DNA of 64,000 nt from Lachnoclostridium sp. An181 (GTDB lineage Bacteria > Bacillota > Clostridia > Lachnospirales > Lachnospiraceae). Shown one piece after another: positions 9,249-17,688 of the stretch (position 1 is its first letter; each line of letters opens with the position of its first letter). Location of the stretch: the NCBI RefSeq assembly GCF_002160325.1, contig NZ_NFKJ01000011.1:36714-100713 (forward strand). Direction: 5' to 3'. The position numbers were made by a program, and so were the translations under genes. The notes beneath the pieces are model-generated. The model was not told where the DNA came from. It saw only the letters and a program-made list of their open reading frames with translations, and did no database searches.

Positions 9249-10589
9249 ATGGAAGAGGCACTCATCAAACGAGTACCGCCGCACAGCATAGAGGCTGAGC
9301 AATCTGTCATCGGTGCCATGCTGATGGATAAAGAGGCGATCATGACGGCTGCGGAGATCATTCAGGGAGAGGATTTCTACCAGAGTGCATACGGAGTCGT
9401 CTTTGACGCGATCGTGGAGCTTTATAATCAGGGGAACCCGGTAGATCTGATCACTCTTCAGGACCGTCTAAGGGAGAAGGATGTACCGCCGGAAATCAGC
9501 AGCCTGGAGTTCGCAAAAGACCTCCTGGCTGCTGTTCCTACGTCCGCAAATATCAAGTATTACGCAAGGATCGTAGCGGAAAAGGCGACACTGCGGCGGA
9601 TGATAAAATTAAACGAAGAGATTGCCAATACCTGCTATCTTGGAAAGGAACCTCTGGAGGCAGTTCTTGAGACAGCGGAAAAAAAGGTATTTGAACTGAC
9701 ACAAAAGGGCAGAAACGCCGGGGATTTTGTGCCCATTCAGCAGGTTGTCCTAAATGCACTTGAGAGGATAGAGAAAGCATCAAAAAACAAGGGGACTGTG
9801 ACCGGGATTCCAACCGGATTTATTGATCTGGATTACAAAACTTCGGGACTTCAGCCTTCTGATTTTATTTTGGTGGCAGCAAGGCCTTCCATGGGAAAGA
9901 CCGCGTTTGTGCTGAATATTGCGCAGCATGTGGCGTTCAAACAGAACAAGGCTGTGGCAATCTTCAGCCTTGAGATGTCAAAAGAGCAGCTTGTGAACCG
10001 TCTGTTTTCCCTGGAATCCCAGGTAGATGCCCAGGCATTGAGGACAGGAAACTTAAAGGATGCGGATTGGGAAAAGCTGATCGAGGGAGCAGGGACTGTA
10101 GGCCAGTCAAAACTTATCATAGACGATACGCCGGGAATTTCAATTTCTGAATTGCGCTCAAAATGCAGAAAATATAAGATGGAGCAGGGGCTGGATCTGA
10201 TCATCATTGACTATCTTCAGCTGATGTCAGGGAGAGCAGGAGGAAAAAGTGAATCCCGTCAGCAGGAGATTTCAGAAATTTCCCGTGCCCTCAAAGGGGT
10301 TGCCAGGGAGCTGAATGTACCGGTCATTTCCCTTTCTCAGTTAAGCCGTGCAGTAGAGCAAAGACCGGACCACAGACCAATGCTCTCCGATCTGCGTGAA
10401 TCCGGTGCCATTGAACAGGACGCGGACGTTGTGATGTTCATCTACAGGGATGACTACTATCACAAAGATACAGATACGCCGAATATGGCGGAGATCATCA
10501 TTGCAAAGCAGAGAAACGGTCCGATTGGAACCGTGAATCTGACATGGCTGCCAAATTATACAAAATTTGCCAATGCGGTAAGGGAATAA
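9249..10589 (+). CDS. dnaB: Replicative DNA helicase DnaB
   Basis: 446 residues: N-terminal DnaB domain (PPHSIEAEQSVIGAML at the start) and a RecA-like helicase core with Walker A ARPSMGKTAF (about 216-225), the following SLEMS motif, Walker B LIIIDYLQLM and an R-finger/sensor segment LRESGAIEQDADVV. No intein or frameshift is visible. AGGAGG lies nine bases before the ATG. A terminator follows at 10625. Confidence 0.98.
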   Translation: MEEALIKRVPPHSIEAEQSVIGAMLMDKEAIMTAAEIIQGEDFYQSAYGVVFDAIVELYNQGNPVDLITLQDRLREKDVPPEISSLEFAKDLLAAVPTSANIKYYARIVAEKATLRRMIKLNEEIANTCYLGKEPLEAVLETAEKKVFELTQKGRNAGDFVPIQQVVLNALERIEKASKNKGTVTGIPTGFIDLDYKTSGLQPSDFILVAARPSMGKTAFVLNIAQHVAFKQNKAVAIFSLEMSKEQLVNRLFSLESQVDAQALRTGNLKDADWEKLIEGAGTVGQSKLIIDDTPGISISELRSKCRKYKMEQGLDLIIIDYLQLMSGRAGGKSESRQQEISEISRALKGVARELNVPVISLSQLSRAVEQRPDHRPMLSDLRESGAIEQDADVVMFIYRDDYYHKDTDTPNMAEIIIAKQRNGPIGTVNLTWLPNYTKFANAVRE

Positions 10590-10624
10590 ATTGCAAGAAT
10601 TTGACGAAGGAAACTTGCGCTTAG

Positions 10625-10671
10625 AATGCCTGTGTTATGGTATGATATACCTGTGACACAGGCATTTTTAT
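10625..10671 (+). terminator. Intrinsic terminator after dnaB
   Basis: AATGCCTGTGT (10625-10635) pairs perfectly with ACACAGGCATT (10656-10666), followed by TTTA. Confidence 0.8.
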
Positions 10672-10713
10672 GATATTAGAAAAGTCCAAAATAATACAGG
10701 GGGTGTGTCAGTG

Positions 10714-11316
10714 ATGGGAGAAGTCCACTATATGATTTCAGAGGCGGCCAGGCGTGTCAATGTGGAGGCGCATGTGCTCAGATACTGGGAAGAAGAACTG
10801 GAACTTCCGATTGAACGGACAGAATTGGGACATCGGTATTATACGGAAGAGAACATACAGCTGTTTCACTGTATTAAGAACTTAAAGGAGCAGGGGATGC
10901 TTTTGAAAGAGCTAAAAGAGATCATTCCTGACTTACTTAAGACAAAGGCCAAGGTGAAAAAGCAGGAGATTGTGAAGGCGGTTCCTGAAGTGGTTGAAAA
11001 ACAGGAGCTAAAGGCGGAAGAGAATCCAAAAGAAGTGCAGGACAAGCTTGCCAAGGTGCAGGAGGTTTTCCAGTCATTTATGAAAACTGCCCTGGAGGAA
11101 AACAACCAGGTGCTTGAAAAGGCTGTCGGAGACTATGTGTCAGAGAAGGTGATAAAAGAGATGGACTATCTGATGCAGGCGAAGGAGAGGCAGGAAGAAG
11201 AGCGGTTCCAGAAACTGGATCATCTTATCCGGCAACAGCAGACACTCCGAAAAGAGTCCGCTCGTTTTGGAGCGGGAAAAAGACTAAAGAAGATGCTTGG
11301 GACAAGCTGGACATAA
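10714..11316 (+). CDS. MerR-type HTH protein with long C-terminal coiled coil
   Basis: The N-terminal ~75 residues are a MerR winged helix (ISEAARRVNVEAHVLRYWEEEL, then GHRYYTEENI). The rest is Lys/Glu-rich and predicted coiled coil, ending in a basic tail (GAGKRLKKML). An AGGGGGTG ribosome site favours the ATG at 10714 over the GTGs at 10705 and 10711, giving 200 residues. The layout recalls RacA-like chromosome-anchoring proteins or MerR-like proteins lacking a ligand domain; no residues allow a decision. It is monocistronic, between two terminators. Role unknown. Confidence 0.8.
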   Translation: MGEVHYMISEAARRVNVEAHVLRYWEEELELPIERTELGHRYYTEENIQLFHCIKNLKEQGMLLKELKEIIPDLLKTKAKVKKQEIVKAVPEVVEKQELKAEENPKEVQDKLAKVQEVFQSFMKTALEENNQVLEKAVGDYVSEKVIKEMDYLMQAKERQEEERFQKLDHLIRQQQTLRKESARFGAGKRLKKMLGTSWT

Positions 11317-11354
11317 AAAGGAGTGGGATCGTCTTGTATCCCACTCCTTTTGCC
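11316..11354. terminator. Bidirectional terminator between convergent genes
   Basis: AAAAGGAGTGGGAT (11316-11329) pairs perfectly with 11338-11351, with A-run on one side and T-run on the other. It starts inside the stop codon of the MerR-like gene and serves the ferredoxin gene on the minus strand. Confidence 0.9.
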
Positions 11355-11380
11355 TGTGTACACCTGCATATGTTTATAAA

Positions 11381-11551
11381 TTACTCAGCAGAAATAGCTC
11401 CTGTTGGACATTGAGCTGCGCAAGCGCCGCAGTCAACACAAGCTGCTGGGTCGATTTCATAGTGATCAGCGCCCTGGCTGATAGCTCCTACTGGACATTC
11501 AGCTTCACAAGCTCCACAGCTTACACATGAATCGTTAATTACGTGTGCCAT
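11381..11551 (-). CDS. Small 2[4Fe-4S] ferredoxin
   Basis: A 56-residue protein with two C-x2-C-x2-C-x3-C-P clusters: CVSCGACEAECP (about 9-20) and CVDCGACAAQCP (about 38-49), typical clostridial-type ferredoxin of normal length. The start is set by GGAGG nine bases upstream of the ATG at 11551; earlier in-frame starts have no ribosome site. It is a low-potential cytoplasmic electron carrier. It is monocistronic with a terminator just downstream. Note that its reduced partner enzymes are not adjacent. Confidence 0.95.
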   Translation of the reverse strand: MAHVINDSCVSCGACEAECPVGAISQGADHYEIDPAACVDCGACAAQCPTGAISAE

Positions 11552-11775
11552 AACTTTCATCCTCCTTTTCGTGTATTGTGAAAACTTTATTTCAATGATA
11601 ATTTTAATACAAACAGTAGGAAGATACAAGAAAATTTATGGTTTTAATTCAGTACAATTTTCAATAAGGAAGGAATGTGGTAATCCGAAAAATTAAGAAA
11701 ATATTTATGTTTTCCAATGAAAATTAGTGTATAGTATAGGTGTTAAATTTTCTTAAAATCAGGAGTGATCAAAGC

Positions 11776-12972
11776 ATGAAGTTATATAAACGGATAACGG
11801 CACTGGCGCTGTGCGCGGCACTTGTGTTTGGTGGGTGTACATCAAAGCCTGAGAAAGAAACATCACAGGATGGCAGTGCCAAGGCAGAAGAAAATGAAGA
11901 GAAGAGCAGACAGCAGGCATATTTAGATATGCTGCGCCCCCTTGCCTACGGAAATGCAGAGGGGCTCAAACTTGAAAAGGGCACATACATATCCATTATC
12001 GGAAAAGGAGAGAAGTCAGAGTTTTGGAAGACAGTAAAAGAGGGCGCGGCTGCGGCTGCGGACGATCTCAATACGATACTTGGATATAAGGGAAATGACA
12101 AGATCAAAGTCGTTTACGGTGGACCTGCAAATGACGGCGATGCGGAAGAACAGATCAATATTCTGGATGAAGAGCTTGACCGTTATCCGGCGGCTCTGGG
12201 AATTGCGGTGATCGACGAGCAGTCCTGCGCAGTTCAGTTTGATCTGGCGGCGGAAAATGACATTCCTATAGTTGCTTTTGATTCCGGAACAGATTACCAG
12301 GGAATCGAGGCTATGTGTTCCACGAACAATGAGGAGGCTGCAAAGACAGCCGCCGGAAAACTTAGCGATGCACTGGGAGGACAAGGAGAGGTAGTGATTT
12401 TTGCCGAGAGCTCCACATCAGCATCTACAAGACAGAGAGTGGACGGTTTTCGAAATGAGCTAAAGGCAAACAGCCCGGAAATAAATGTGGTCAATGTATA
12501 TTACATGGATCAGTCTGCAAACCTTGCCAAGAGCATTGCTGAGGAAGAGGCAAAGAAACAGGCAGGGGAAGGCGGAGCCGTGATGACTGAAGAAGAGATT
12601 CAGGCGAAAGCAGATGCCATGACATGGGAGGAAATCGTAAAATGCATGATGGAAGCTCATCCGGATGCAAAGGGCTATTTTGGAACAAATGCAGATGTTT
12701 GTCAGGCAATTTTAAAAGGTGCGGATGAGTTGGAAAAAAAAGATATCAAAATTGTGGGATTTGATGGAGGCGAAGAGCAGATCAAAAGCCTGGACGACGA
12801 CAGGGTGGTAGGACTGATACTCCAAAATCCATTTGCCATGGGGTACGCCACAGTCATCGCAGCGGCAAGGGCGGCTCTTGGTATGGGAAATGAAGCCTTT
12901 GTGGACAGCGGATACACATGGGTGACAAAAGATAATGTGGATAAAAAGACGATACAGAATATGCTGTATTAA
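11776..12972 (+). CDS. Sugar-type ABC transporter substrate-binding lipoprotein (orphan)
   Basis: 398 residues with a lipoprotein signal peptide (MKLYKRITALALCAALVFGGC; lipobox FGGC, lipidated Cys about 21) and a type I periplasmic-binding fold as in RbsB: AIDEQS/DIPIVAFDSGTD, ISTNNEEAAKTA-like segment, GYFGTNADVCQAILKGA, and a C-terminal VGLILQNPFAMGY. AGGAGTG eight bases upstream fixes the ATG at 11776. An unusual acidic insertion rich in Glu/Ala/Lys lies around 260-290. No permease or ATPase gene is adjacent; the next gene is a convergent histidine kinase, so it may be a sensor-associated or shared binding protein. Ligand unknown. Confidence 0.85.
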   Translation: MKLYKRITALALCAALVFGGCTSKPEKETSQDGSAKAEENEEKSRQQAYLDMLRPLAYGNAEGLKLEKGTYISIIGKGEKSEFWKTVKEGAAAAADDLNTILGYKGNDKIKVVYGGPANDGDAEEQINILDEELDRYPAALGIAVIDEQSCAVQFDLAAENDIPIVAFDSGTDYQGIEAMCSTNNEEAAKTAAGKLSDALGGQGEVVIFAESSTSASTRQRVDGFRNELKANSPEINVVNVYYMDQSANLAKSIAEEEAKKQAGEGGAVMTEEEIQAKADAMTWEEIVKCMMEAHPDAKGYFGTNADVCQAILKGADELEKKDIKIVGFDGGEEQIKSLDDDRVVGLILQNPFAMGYATVIAAARAALGMGNEAFVDSGYTWVTKDNVDKKTIQNMLY

Positions 12973-13018
12973 AAAAGGATACTGCAGAAACGAAATATTT
13001 TCTGCAGTATCCTTTTGT
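12973..13018. terminator. Bidirectional terminator between binding protein and histidine kinase
   Basis: An 18-bp perfect stem (12973-12990 with 12999-13016) flanked by A and T runs separates the two convergent units. Confidence 0.9.
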
Positions 13019-13048
13019 CATATGGGAAAAGTTTTGGGCAAAAGACTC

Positions 13049-14461
13049 TCAGAATTGCCTTTCTTTTGGAAGGGAGAAGGTAAATTCTGTTCCAACACCC
13101 TCTGTACTGATAACATTGATATTTTCATTATGTGCCTGCAGGATTTCCTTGACAATGGCAAGGCCAAGTCCTGTACCCTTTTTGTCCTTTCCGCGCGACT
13201 GGTCTGTCTTGTAAAAGCGTTCCCAGATTTTTCCAAGACTTGACTTTGGAATGCCGATTCCATGGTCTTTGACGCAGATAGATACCTTTCCGGACCGCTC
13301 CGTAGTCTCCACAGTGATGGAGGAGCCCTCGGGACTGAATTTGAGCGCATTGTCAATCAGGTTGTAGAGTACCTGCTGGATTTTTCGCTGGTCCGCGTAC
13401 ACAGTAAGTGTCTTGGAAGCAAAGAGAAGTTCAATGGACAGCTTTCTTGATGTACAGCGGCCCTCAAAACTTTCCGCTGTCATTTTGATAACCTCGTGGA
13501 TATCAAAAGAAGATTTGTTGAGAAGGAGCTCTTTTGTATCAAATTCATTCAGGGTCAGCAGATCTTTTGTCAGGTCTGTCAGTCTCTCGGTCTCAAAGAG
13601 AATGATCTTTAAATATTTCTCCTGCATCTGGGGCGGGATCGTTCCGTCTGCCATTGCCTCCACATATCCCTTGATCGAGGTCAGAGGAGAGCGGAAATCG
13701 TGCGAAACATTTCCGATAAATTTTTTTTGATAATCCTCCATATCCTTCAATTGTCTGGACATGTAGTTTAGGGATGCGGAGAGAAAGCCGATTTCATCGC
13801 TTGAGCTGACGGGAATCTCGTAGTCCAGATTGCCAAGAGCATACTGTTTGGCGGCCTCCGTGATCTCCGTAAGTGGAATATAGATAAAAAGATGGATTCC
13901 AAGCAGTATCAAAAACGTAAAAATATAGATAACTGTAAAGGTAATGTACACATTGAGGAGAAGGCTGGATTTTGCCTCCTCGATATCTGCCAGAGGCCGG
14001 TGCAGCAAAAGATACCCTTTTGTCGAAAAGTCATGTGTCACAGGCACAATGACACTGATCACGTCCTCGGCAAGAAGATTGTGATAGTTTCCTACCTGAT
14101 ACTGGTCAGAGCCGTTTTCCAGGGGGTCAAAGTCCGGGATGGATTCCGGTGCCTGCTGTCCGAATACGGACACGTACTCGATAAAATTTCCGTTTTTGTC
14201 CACAAACCATGCGCTTGCATGCATGGATGCGCACAAGCCCGACAGCTGAAGATTCAAATCTTCTTTGGATATTTGCTCCACAAAATAAGAGGAAAGGTAT
14301 TTGGAAGAAAATGAAGTTGCTTCCGTGTACAGAACTTTCCCACTGTTTTTTATGAGCGAATCCTTGATCAACTGGGACGACAGTGTAGCGATTGTAAAGA
14401 TACTTAAGAAACCCAGGATCAAATAGATAATGATAAATTTCAGGTAAAGTGTACTTTTCAT
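13049..14461 (-). CDS. Sensor histidine kinase (HAMP-HisKA-HATPase)
   Basis: 470 residues: TM1 (about 8-30), extracytoplasmic domain (31-165), TM2 (about 166-192), HAMP (193-240), HisKA with phospho-accepting His244 in NVSHDFRSPLT, and HATPase with N box NLIDNALKF, G1 DHGIGIP and G2 GTGLGLAI. Residues are intact. It starts one base after the stop of the OmpR-type response regulator and is the last gene of a mutS2-regulator-kinase run. The signal is not identifiable; the ectodomain resembles generic Cache/PhoR-like sensors only in size. Confidence 0.93.
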   Translation of the reverse strand: MKSTLYLKFIIIYLILGFLSIFTIATLSSQLIKDSLIKNSGKVLYTEATSFSSKYLSSYFVEQISKEDLNLQLSGLCASMHASAWFVDKNGNFIEYVSVFGQQAPESIPDFDPLENGSDQYQVGNYHNLLAEDVISVIVPVTHDFSTKGYLLLHRPLADIEEAKSSLLLNVYITFTVIYIFTFLILLGIHLFIYIPLTEITEAAKQYALGNLDYEIPVSSSDEIGFLSASLNYMSRQLKDMEDYQKKFIGNVSHDFRSPLTSIKGYVEAMADGTIPPQMQEKYLKIILFETERLTDLTKDLLTLNEFDTKELLLNKSSFDIHEVIKMTAESFEGRCTSRKLSIELLFASKTLTVYADQRKIQQVLYNLIDNALKFSPEGSSITVETTERSGKVSICVKDHGIGIPKSSLGKIWERFYKTDQSRGKDKKGTGLGLAIVKEILQAHNENINVISTEGVGTEFTFSLPKERQF

Positions 14462-14462
14462 A

Positions 14463-15164
14463 TTACTTTACCTCAAACTTGTATCCGATTCCCCACACTG
14501 TGCTCAACTTCCAGCTCTCATGATCTTTAATTTTCTCGCGGAGACGCTTGATATGCACGTCTACGGTTCGTGTGTCTCCAATGTATTCATATCCCCATAT
14601 CTGGTCGAGGAGCTGTTCCCTTGTAAACACCTGATTCGGAGAGGAAGCAAGGAAATAAAGCAGCTCCAATTCCTTTGGCGGCATATCCACCTGGTTGCCG
14701 TCCACGAGAACAGAATAGTTAGTAAGATTAATGATAAGACCAGGATATTCGACACATTTGCTTTTTTCGGAGGAAACACTTTCGGATTTGACCGGCTGGT
14801 ATCTGCGCAGCACGGCCCTCACTCTGGCAACCATTTCCTTTGAATCAAAAGGCTTGATGATATAGTCGTCTGCACCAAGCTCAAGTCCCAGTACCTTGTC
14901 AAACACTTCTCCCTTTGCAGAGAGCATAATGATCGGAATCTGCGACTTGGAGCGGATCTCCCGGCAGACCTGGTAACCGTCCATGCCCGGAAGCATCAGG
15001 TCCAAGAGAACAAGGTTTGGGCCGTATTCATCGAAAGCGGTCAGCGCATCCTCTCCGTCGTGGACAATCTTTGTGTCAAAGCATTCCTTAGTAAGATAAA
15101 GAGAAATCAGCTCTGCAATGTTTTCGTCATCGTCTACAATTAAAATTTTCTGTTTTGCTATCAT
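14463..15164 (-). CDS. OmpR/PhoB-family response regulator
   Basis: 233 residues: receiver domain with acidic pair DDD at 11-13, phosphorylated Asp55 in LLDLMLPG, Lys in MLSAKGE, and a C-terminal winged helix (PPKELELLYFLAS, then TRTVDVHIKRLREKI). It pairs with the histidine kinase immediately downstream. It begins 15 bases after the mutS2 stop, so it is probably cotranscribed with mutS2, an unusual but seemingly incidental link. Confidence 0.95.
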   Translation of the reverse strand: MIAKQKILIVDDDENIAELISLYLTKECFDTKIVHDGEDALTAFDEYGPNLVLLDLMLPGMDGYQVCREIRSKSQIPIIMLSAKGEVFDKVLGLELGADDYIIKPFDSKEMVARVRAVLRRYQPVKSESVSSEKSKCVEYPGLIINLTNYSVLVDGNQVDMPPKELELLYFLASSPNQVFTREQLLDQIWGYEYIGDTRTVDVHIKRLREKIKDHESWKLSTVWGIGYKFEVK

Positions 15165-15179
15165 TCAAAAATTCCCCCC

Positions 15180-17552
15180 TTATTTGAATTCAACGATCGT
15201 AACTCCGGCATCTCCCTCGCCAAACTCTCCAAGGCGGAAAGATTTGATGTGTTTCTGGCGGCGCAGGTAATTGTGGATTCCTTTCCTTAACGCTCCGGTG
15301 CCTTTTCCATGCACGATCCGTACAGGATTTACATGGGAAAGATATGCGTCATCCAGATATTTGTCAAGCTCCGCAATGGCCTCGTCCACAGTTTTTCCAA
15401 GAAGATTGATCTCCGGTCTTACGGACATTGTTTTGGACATTTTCATCTTCCCGGATGAGGTGCGCGGCATAAACTTGTGTGTGACGGTCGGTTCTTCGAT
15501 GATCTCCAGGTCGGAAATATTTACCTGGGAGCGGAGAATCCCCATCTGCACAAACAGATTTCCTTTTGCATCCGGCTTTGAACTTACGGTTCCGGTCAAA
15601 TTCATGCTAAGGACCTTGACGGATTCTCCGAGTTTAAAGTCAGAAGGCTTATATTGTTTTTTCGGTTTCGTGGTGCCAAGTTTTACTTCAGGGCGATTTT
15701 TTTCCATTTGCCTGCGGATCCGCTCGCGCTCTTTTTCCATTTCAGCAGCTGATACGTTGGCCTTTCCGAATTTCCGGAAATTTTTCATGGTCTCGTCCGC
15801 AAAATCTTTTGCATCTTTCAAGATAGAGCTTGCCTGCTCTTTTGCTTCGTTGAGGATGCGTTCTCTCTGCGCATCAATCTTTTCCTGTTTTATCTGGGCC
15901 TGCTGTTTCAGTTTTTCGATTTCCTGCTTATAACTTTTGATTTCAGCCTGTTCTTTTTCAATGGTACGCTTGCTGTTCTCCAAATCCGTCAGGAGATCTT
16001 CAAAGGATTCATCCTGCTCGGACAGGTGAGTCTTGGCGCTGTCGATAATGAAGTCTGGAAGACCAAGTCTTTTGGAGATTGCAAAAGCATTGCTTTTTCC
16101 CGGTATGCCTAGAAGAAGGCGGTAAGTCGGGCGAAGAGTCTGTACATCAAACTCGCAGCAAGCATTTTCTACGCCCGGGGTTGAGAGGGCGTAAACTTTC
16201 AGCTCGCTGTAGTGTGTTGTCGCCATGGTACGGATCCCTCTTTTGTGGAGGTAGTCCAGAATGGCGATGGCCAAAGCGGCTCCCTCGGTCGGATCGGTGC
16301 CTGCCCCGAGTTCATCAAAGAGGACAAGTGATTGCTCGTCCACTTTTTTTAGAAAATGTACAATATTTGTCATGTGGGAGGAGAAGGTACTCAAACTTTG
16401 TTCAATGCTCTGCTCATCTCCGATATCCGCGTACACGTCCCGGAAGATGGAAAGCTCACTTCGGTCAAGAGCAGGGATGTGAAGACCTGCCTGCCCCATG
16501 AGCGTGAACAATCCCACGGTTTTTAAAGACACAGTTTTTCCGCCCGTGTTCGGCCCGGTAATGACAAGAAGGTCAAAATCTCCCCCCAAGGTTATTGTGA
16601 TCGGGACAACCGACCTCTTGTCGAGAAGAGGGTGACGGCCTTCGCGGATGTGAATGCGTCTTTCTTCGTTGAACAAAGGCTTGCTGGCATTCATGGACAG
16701 AGCCAGGGAGCCTTTTGCAAAAATAAAATCCAGCTCTGTGAGCACATGGTAATCCGTGCGGATTTCTGATACATATTCGGCGGTTTCATTGCTTAAGTTG
16801 GCCAGAATGACCTGGATTTCTTCCTGTTCTTTTCCATAAAGCTCTTTTAGGTCATTGTTCAGTTTTACGACCGCCATGGGCTCAATGAAAAGTGTGGAGC
16901 CTGTGGAGGACTGGTCGTGGATCATTCCGCCAACCTGGCTGCGGTATTCTGCCTTTACCGGAAGACAGTAACGGTCCCCCCGCATGGTGATGATGGCGTC
17001 CTGCAGATAATTCCGGTAAGAGCCATTGACAAGGCTGTTCAGGGTGCTGTGCACCTTGTCGTTCAGCATGTGGATGTTTCTGCGGATATGTTTTAAAGTG
17101 CTGCTGGCATCATCGCTGATCTCATCCTCTTCGATGATGCACTGGCGGATCCGCGCTGAGATTGGATGCAAAGGCTCCAGCTGTTCAAAATAGGTGTCCA
17201 GACAGTCAGAATTGTCATCTGCTGTCTCATGCCGGCCGAATGCTTTGAGTTTTCCGGCAGTCTCCAAAAGAGCGGCGATGCGAAGAAGTTCTCCACAGCC
17301 TAAGGCCGCTCCGATCTCCAATCGTTTCAAAGATTCTTCCACAGGTTTGACGCTGCCAAAGGATGGGCGGCTTTTTCGGACAATACGGTCAAAAGCAGCT
17401 TTTGTCTGCTCCTGGGCAGTCTCAATCTGTGAGAGATCTGTCATAGGACGGAGTGTGCGGCACAGTTCCTTCCCACCCATGGAGGAGGCCTGTTCCACTA
17501 ATAATTCTATAATCTTATTGTATTCAAGTTTTCCTAAAGTTTTTCTGTTCAT
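15180..17552 (-). CDS. mutS2: Endonuclease MutS2 (ribosome rescue / anti-recombination ATPase)
   Basis: 790 residues, standard MutS2 length. Core clamp helices precede the ABC ATPase with Walker A TGPNTGGKT (332-340), Walker B LVLFDELGAGTDPTEGAA and MATTHY. A long Glu/Lys coiled coil (about 515-625) follows, then a KOW-like segment and a C-terminal Smr domain (about 715-790) with the HGKGTGALR motif. There is no mismatch-recognition domain I, as usual for MutS2. Known roles in the family are splitting collided ribosomes and suppressing recombination. It heads the unit containing the two-component genes. Confidence 0.96.
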   Translation of the reverse strand: MNRKTLGKLEYNKIIELLVEQASSMGGKELCRTLRPMTDLSQIETAQEQTKAAFDRIVRKSRPSFGSVKPVEESLKRLEIGAALGCGELLRIAALLETAGKLKAFGRHETADDNSDCLDTYFEQLEPLHPISARIRQCIIEEDEISDDASSTLKHIRRNIHMLNDKVHSTLNSLVNGSYRNYLQDAIITMRGDRYCLPVKAEYRSQVGGMIHDQSSTGSTLFIEPMAVVKLNNDLKELYGKEQEEIQVILANLSNETAEYVSEIRTDYHVLTELDFIFAKGSLALSMNASKPLFNEERRIHIREGRHPLLDKRSVVPITITLGGDFDLLVITGPNTGGKTVSLKTVGLFTLMGQAGLHIPALDRSELSIFRDVYADIGDEQSIEQSLSTFSSHMTNIVHFLKKVDEQSLVLFDELGAGTDPTEGAALAIAILDYLHKRGIRTMATTHYSELKVYALSTPGVENACCEFDVQTLRPTYRLLLGIPGKSNAFAISKRLGLPDFIIDSAKTHLSEQDESFEDLLTDLENSKRTIEKEQAEIKSYKQEIEKLKQQAQIKQEKIDAQRERILNEAKEQASSILKDAKDFADETMKNFRKFGKANVSAAEMEKERERIRRQMEKNRPEVKLGTTKPKKQYKPSDFKLGESVKVLSMNLTGTVSSKPDAKGNLFVQMGILRSQVNISDLEIIEEPTVTHKFMPRTSSGKMKMSKTMSVRPEINLLGKTVDEAIAELDKYLDDAYLSHVNPVRIVHGKGTGALRKGIHNYLRRQKHIKSFRLGEFGEGDAGVTIVEFK

Positions 17553-17628
17553 ATTGATTCCCCTTATTTATCTAGATTCATTTTACATGATTTATATTAT
17601 AAAGAAAAGGAAAAAATTCGATAGTGAG

Positions 17629-17657
17629 TTGAACATCCAAGTTGAATCATGTATACT
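17629..17657 (+). promoter_or_regulatory. Sigma-A promoter of the HtrA-like gene
   Basis: TTGAAC (17629-17634), 17-nt spacer, TATACT (17652-17657). The in-frame ATG at 17659 would lie at the transcription start, so it cannot be used; this supports the ATG at 17689. Confidence 0.75.
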
Positions 17658-17688
17658 TATGAGCAGAATAAAAGGAGTTAATTCACCT

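Noticed and set aside
15271..15933. Long plus-strand open frame opposite mutS2
   Set aside because: It is the complement of the highly conserved mutS2 coding frame, has no ribosome site and no recognisable domain.
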